A stretch of 9,336 nucleotides of DNA from Atopobiaceae bacterium UBA5363 (lineage in GTDB: Bacteria > Actinomycetota > Coriobacteriia > Coriobacteriales > Atopobiaceae). Of the stretch, positions 6,328 to 9,336 are shown piece after piece. The notes below the pieces were generated by a model, which worked only from the letters and a program-made list of their open reading frames with translations, ran no database searches and was not told the DNA's origin. Location of the stretch: positions 14,979 to 24,314 of the forward strand of contig DHPN01000021.1 in the NCBI GenBank assembly GCA_002407925.1, read 5' to 3'. Numbering within the stretch: position 1 is the first letter of the stretch; the number at the start of each line of letters is the position of its first letter. The translations under genes and the position numbers were made by a program.

Positions 6328-7836
6328 CTAGATCTTGCCTGGGTGTTCAACGCGCAGCTCGTCGCGGAGCTTGTAGACCTGCTCCATGACCAAGCGCTCC
6401 ATCGTGGCGGAAGCCTCCTTTCGGCTGACTCCCTTGATGTCCTCAAAGCTCATCACATCGCCTGCCTTGATGTACACGCGCCAAAACAGACGCTTAAAGT
6501 GCGTCTTTTGAGGAGAGATCTGCCGAGAGCCGACAATCGCGAGCGGCTGCACAGGCACCTTGGCAAGCTGAGCCATCAGCGCGAAGCCGCCGTGGAGCGT
6601 CACCGGCTGGTCTTCGCTGCGGATGCGGGTGCCCTCAGGAAACACCAGCACGCACTCGCCGCGTTTGAGCGCCGCAACCGCCCTACGCACCGCCTTGAGG
6701 TCGGCCTTGCCGCGATCAACGGGAATGGCTCCCGCCCGAGAGAGGAACCACGAGGCGATGCGGCTCTTGTCGAACTCGCTTTTGTAGATGAAGCGGCAAC
6801 GGATGCCATGGACCGCGAGCGTGATATAGGTGACCACGGGATCAAGCATGGAGCTGTGGTTCATCACAAGCATCCGGCCGAGCCGCTTGACCCAAAGCTT
6901 CTCGCCGTCTTCGACCTGCCATGGCCAGATGAACTTCGTGAGAGCGCCTACCACGCCAACCGCCGTGCCCATCAGCATTTTCGCAGGCAAAGGGTAGTTG
7001 CGCATGGCCGCGTCTCGATAGTCATCGAAGCTGTTGCCGCGGAAGGCCTTCAGCTTCTTCTCAGACTTCGACGCCGGATGGCTGGCAGGCCCTCTCTGAT
7101 GTTGCGTACTAGCGACAGATGCAGCCTTCTCAGAACACTCGGTGCCCTTATTCCGAGCCACTCCCACCATCGACACGATCTCGTCTACTACGTCTTCAAG
7201 CGAGGCTGACGTGGAGTCGATCTCGCGAGCTCCTGCCGCCATCCTGAGCGGAGAGGCTTGGCGCGTGCGGTCGAGCTCGTCGCGACGGAGCAGCTCGTCG
7301 AGGATCTGCTTCTCCTCGCCGGCATCGGTTGGCGCTCCTTCATCCACGGCAGCGTCCATGCCCTCGCGCTGCATCGCGCGCCGATGCGCGCGGGTCGCCG
7401 CGTCTGCCGTGAGGAACACCTTCACCTCGGCATCGGGAAAGACGACCGTGCCTATGTCACGGCCCTCCGCAACGACGTCCCCATGCGACCCGAGCTGCCG
7501 CTGCCGGGAAACCATGGCCTGCCTCACCGCAGGTATCGCTGATACCGCGGACACGTTGCGATCGACCGCGGCCGTGCGTATGGCCGCGGTTACATCCATG
7601 CCGTCGACATGCACGGTCTGCCCGTGGGGGCTCGTGCCGAAGTGTATCTGGATCTCGCGCGCAATGCGCGCCACGCGATCGGCGTTCGTGACCGGGACGC
7701 CGTCAGACAGGCACTTCCACGTCACGGCGCGATACATGGCCCCGGTGTCCAAATAGGTTATATGGCAGCGCTTTGCCACCTCACGCGCCACTGTTGACTT
7801 GCCAGAGCCAGCCGGACCGTCTATTGCAACTCTCAT
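6328..7836 (-). CDS. cmk: Cytidylate kinase fused to 1-acylglycerol-3-phosphate acyltransferase (Cmk-PlsC)
   Basis: A 502-residue two-domain protein. The N-terminal part (1 to about 224) is cytidylate kinase, phosphorylating CMP and dCMP: P-loop GPAGSGKS (7-14), LDTGAMYRA (29-37), IRT...VS (86-96), AEGRDIGTVVFP (123-134), RDELDRTRQASPL (185-197) and IDST (206-209). A polar Ser/Ala/Lys-rich linker (about 225-265) leads to a PlsC-type acyltransferase: NHSSMLD (326-332, catalytic NHx4D), GAIPVDRG (369-376), FPEGTRIRSE (399-408) and the VPVQPLAIVGSR segment (427-438). PlsC enzymes acylate lysophosphatidate to phosphatidate at the membrane face. The frame is uninterrupted through both domains, so this is a genuine fusion rather than neighbouring genes. 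The ATG (7834-7836) overlaps the upstream phosphatase stop by four bases (ATGA), with GGAGG six bases upstream. Both domains keep their key residues and should be active. The acyl substrate is inferred from family and from nearby plsY and gpsA. Confidence 0.95.
   Translation of the reverse strand: MRVAIDGPAGSGKSTVAREVAKRCHITYLDTGAMYRAVTWKCLSDGVPVTNADRVARIAREIQIHFGTSPHGQTVHVDGMDVTAAIRTAAVDRNVSAVSAIPAVRQAMVSRQRQLGSHGDVVAEGRDIGTVVFPDAEVKVFLTADAATRAHRRAMQREGMDAAVDEGAPTDAGEEKQILDELLRRDELDRTRQASPLRMAAGAREIDSTSASLEDVVDEIVSMVGVARNKGTECSEKAASVASTQHQRGPASHPASKSEKKLKAFRGNSFDDYRDAAMRNYPLPAKMLMGTAVGVVGALTKFIWPWQVEDGEKLWVKRLGRMLVMNHSSMLDPVVTYITLAVHGIRCRFIYKSEFDKSRIASWFLSRAGAIPVDRGKADLKAVRRAVAALKRGECVLVFPEGTRIRSEDQPVTLHGGFALMAQLAKVPVQPLAIVGSRQISPQKTHFKRLFWRVYIKAGDVMSFEDIKGVSRKEASATMERLVMEQVYKLRDELRVEHPGKI
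7527..7550. repeat. 10-bp hairpin with one bulged base inside the Cmk region
   Basis: Plus strand reads CCGC-a-GGTATC-gct-GATACC-GCGG. The two arms pair perfectly over 10 bp around a three-base loop, with A7531 bulged. It lies in coding sequence for the VSAIPAV stretch of cytidylate kinase and is 14 bases from a second strong inverted repeat. Confidence 0.55.
7565..7590. repeat. Perfect 9-bp inverted repeat inside the Cmk region
   Basis: Arms ACCGCGGCC (7565-7573) and GGCCGCGGT (7582-7590) are exact reverse complements around an eight-base loop. It encodes the TAAIRTAAV stretch of cytidylate kinase (residues 83-91). CCGCGG occurs three times within 7545-7589. Confidence 0.6.
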
Positions 7837-8519
7837 GCCCTTCCTCCCTCAAGCGCAGACGCAGAGGTCGTATCGACGCCTATTAGATCTGGATTCAAGC
7901 AGCGGCCAATGACCTCTTCGGGTGCAAGGGCTAATGCCGCAAGTGTGAAACTTTTCCCGTCACAGGTTAGGATCTGGGAGCTGACGTTGGGTATGCGGAG
8001 ATTCCAGAAGGTATCAATCGGGATGCGGAAGGCCGCGCCGAGCAGCGCACGTGTGAAGCCTCCATGAGTGATGCAGACCGTGCGACCCGACAGGGGGCGC
8101 AGCTCGCCGAGCAAACCAGCTGCACGCGAGAGAAGTTCTTCGAAGCTCTCGGCGCCAGGCGGGGCAACGGAGAGTCCCCGCTCATCGATCTTCCAGGGGA
8201 AGCTATAGCCTGAGGCATGCAGCTGAGGCCTCGTGAAGCCCTGCAGCGGCCCGAACTCTATCTCGGCAAGCCTGTCATGCACCTCGCAGCTCACGCCGAG
8301 AGCCGCAGCGGCCTCCTCCCCAATTGCCTTGCAACGAGACAGCGGGGAGGTCCAGATGCGGTTCGGCTTCCAAGCAATAATCGCCCGCACGGCACGGAAG
8401 AGCTGCTTCTCCCCCTCCGGAGTCAAATCGACGTCTTTGCGACCAGAGAGCGTATGGGCTATGTTGGCCAGGGTCTGGGGATGCCGCATGACAAGTATGC
8501 GGTGATGCTCCGTACTCAC
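7833..8519 (-). CDS. Histidine phosphatase superfamily protein (phosphoglycerate-mutase-like) with RHP signature
   Basis: A 228-residue protein of the branch-1 histidine phosphatase family; the substrate is unknown. The phosphorylated-His segment is LVMRHPQTLAN (9-19): Arg12 and His13 are present but Pro14 replaces the usual Gly of RHG. Other catalytic-pocket residues are seen: SPLSRCKAIGEEAA (58-71) with Arg62; LAEIEFGPLQG (84-94) with the acidic pair Glu86/Glu88; and ITHGGFTRALL (150-160) with the second His152. PPGAESFEELLSRA (120-133) is the usual helical segment. Family relatives include alpha-ribazole phosphatase (CobC) and phosphoglycerate mutase-like enzymes, and nothing here selects among them. 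The chosen start is GTG at 8517-8519, sharing one base with the preceding TAG stop, with AGGAGG six bases upstream. The frame extends 22 codons further, to 8585, but without family similarity. The stop overlaps the Cmk-PlsC ATG by four bases, so it is probably translated coupled to both neighbours. Confidence 0.88.
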   Translation of the reverse strand: MSTEHHRILVMRHPQTLANIAHTLSGRKDVDLTPEGEKQLFRAVRAIIAWKPNRIWTSPLSRCKAIGEEAAAALGVSCEVHDRLAEIEFGPLQGFTRPQLHASGYSFPWKIDERGLSVAPPGAESFEELLSRAAGLLGELRPLSGRTVCITHGGFTRALLGAAFRIPIDTFWNLRIPNVSSQILTCDGKSFTLAALALAPEEVIGRCLNPDLIGVDTTSASALEGGRA

Positions 8520-9328
8520 TATTTGCCTCCTAGAGCAGACGATGCTTGCAAACGCGCAGACGCGGCGTCCTGCGCAGCGTGGCACAGGGCTTCAACCTCG
8601 CCCTCTTCGAGATAGCGCCATGAGCCGGCGACGACGCCTGTCAGGCGCAACGGCCCGAACCTGTCACGATGCAAATACACAACCGGGTGCCCAACGGCGG
8701 AGAGCATGCGCTTCACTTGGTGCTTTTTGCCCTCATGTATTGTCAAGCTGACGATGCAGTGCCCATAGGGCACGCCCTCCGGCGCCACCGGCTTGCCAGT
8801 GGGGTCATCCACCCCAAGAAGCGAGGCCTCCGCCGGAGCAGAGATGCCATCGCCAAGGTCGACTCCTGTGCGCAATGCCTTGAGCTGGGCGTGCGTAAGG
8901 ATCCCCCGCACAAGGGCCACATAGCGCTTCTCCACGTGAAACGAGGGATGCAAGAGGCCCTGCGCAAGGTCTCCGTCCGTTGTGAACAGCAGCAGGCCCG
9001 TCGTGTCCTCATCAAGCCTCCCGACGGGAAAAAGGCCAGGATGGCGGGATAGGGGCACGAGCTGGGCCACACAGGGACGCCCTTGGGGGTCGCTCATCGT
9101 CGTCAGGTAGCCGCGAGGCTTGTAGAGCATGAGGTAGGTGTGCGATGCTGCCAAACAACAGCGCACGCCATCCACTTCCACCACATCCGTCCGCGGGTCG
9201 ACCTTGCTGCCAAGCTCACTCACGACATGGCCATTTACCCGCACGCGCCCTGCCGTCATGAGATTTTCTGCGCCCCGACGGCTGGCGACTCCTGCCCGGG
9301 ACAAGAAGCGCTGCAGGCGCATCGGCAC
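8519..9328 (-). CDS. rRNA pseudouridine synthase, RsuA/RluB family (start near window edge)
   Basis: Isomerises a specific uridine in ribosomal RNA to pseudouridine. Numbering is from the GTG at 9326-9328 (269 residues). An N-terminal S4 RNA-binding domain (about 3-60; RLQRFLSRAGVASRR and GRVRVNG) is followed by KPRGYLTT (70-77). The catalytic motif GRLDEDTTGLLLFTTDG (103-119) has Asp106 as nucleophile. HVEKRYVALVRG spans 131-142. LTIHEGKKHQVKRM (195-208) leads into VVYLHRDRFG (216-225). The HQVKRM and LHRxR phrases resemble RsuA (16S U516), while the S4 domain and KPRGYLTTMSDPQGRP look more like RluB (23S), so substrate assignment is uncertain. Start candidates are GTG 9326-9328, ATG 9320-9322, or one beyond the window, because the frame is open to the edge and no ribosome-binding site is visible. 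Actinobacteria often carry this gene between scpB and cmk, which fits. The stop shares one base with the phosphatase GTG. Confidence 0.93.
   Translation of the reverse strand: MPMRLQRFLSRAGVASRRGAENLMTAGRVRVNGHVVSELGSKVDPRTDVVEVDGVRCCLAASHTYLMLYKPRGYLTTMSDPQGRPCVAQLVPLSRHPGLFPVGRLDEDTTGLLLFTTDGDLAQGLLHPSFHVEKRYVALVRGILTHAQLKALRTGVDLGDGISAPAEASLLGVDDPTGKPVAPEGVPYGHCIVSLTIHEGKKHQVKRMLSAVGHPVVYLHRDRFGPLRLTGVVAGSWRYLEEGEVEALCHAAQDAASARLQASSALGGK
8526..8531 (-). promoter_or_regulatory. Ribosome-binding site that sets the phosphatase start
   Basis: Reverse strand AGGAGG followed by six bases and GTG (8517-8519). This consensus Shine-Dalgarno lies inside the last codons of the pseudouridine synthase gene. 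It selects the GTG start that overlaps the upstream TAG, over the longer in-frame ATG at 8583-8585. Confidence 0.8.
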
Positions 9329-9336
9329 AAGGCGCG

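Noticed and set aside
6274..7209. A 311-codon open frame on the plus strand opposite Cmk-PlsC
   Set aside because: It mirrors a gene with complete kinase and acyltransferase motifs, reads as His/Arg/Leu-rich sequence with no recognisable motif, and long antisense frames are common at high GC.
8520..8585. A 22-residue N-terminal extension of the histidine phosphatase
   Set aside because: It lies inside the pseudouridine synthase gene and lacks family similarity; an AGGAGG precedes the GTG at 8517-8519 at ideal spacing.
1..9336. Mobile elements, CRISPR arrays, tRNA or rRNA genes, phage or defence genes
   Set aside because: No transposase or integrase motifs, direct-repeat arrays, or structural RNA signatures were seen; nearly every base is accounted for by housekeeping genes.

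Overview
The window is a compact housekeeping block of about 60% GC (estimated by eye). All ten recognisable genes lie on the minus strand, so the biological reading order runs from position 9336 down to 1. Protein style, GC level and gene order suggest an actinobacterium. The combination of a Cmk-PlsC fusion, ispH, plsY and gpsA on an scpAB-rluB-cmk-der backbone would fit a Coriobacteriia member (Olsenella/Atopobium/Collinsella-like). That taxonomic call is inference from memory of synteny, not a database match.

Layout in transcription order: an RsuA/RluB-family rRNA pseudouridine synthase (start close to the window edge); a histidine phosphatase with an RHP instead of an RHG signature; a two-domain protein joining cytidylate kinase to a PlsC-type acyltransferase; ispH (last step of the MEP isoprenoid pathway); a 141-base gap, the only real intergenic space here; der (ribosome-assembly GTPase); plsY (acyl-phosphate:glycerol-3-phosphate acyltransferase); gpsA (glycerol-3-phosphate dehydrogenase); rpe (ribulose-phosphate 3-epimerase); a NifS-like cysteine desulfurase; and the N-terminal part of a coiled-coil protein, probably of the C4-type zinc-ribbon (DUF164) family, cut by the left edge.

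Junctions are very tight: TAG/GTG sharing one base, ATGA and GTGA four-base overlaps, two one-base gaps, and gaps of 24, 25 and 47 bases. This points to one or two polycistronic units, with translational coupling at several junctions. The only plausible break is the ispH-der gap, which holds two small inverted repeats and a T6 tract (minus strand) but no convincing promoter or terminator.

Functionally, GpsA makes glycerol-3-phosphate, PlsY acylates it to lysophosphatidate, and the PlsC domain acylates that to phosphatidate. The fused Cmk domain supplies CDP, and so CTP, which is used to activate phosphatidate to CDP-diacylglycerol. IspH needs a 4Fe-4S cluster and the cysteine desulfurase could supply the sulfur. 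The pseudouridine synthase and Der serve ribosome maturation. Rpe belongs to the pentose phosphate pathway.

I see no mobile element, CRISPR array, tRNA, rRNA or phage gene, and no evidence of an undescribed system. The observations most worth checking are the Cmk-PlsC fusion, the mixed RsuA/RluB signatures, the RHP phosphatase, and a pair of strong hairpins inside the Cmk coding region.
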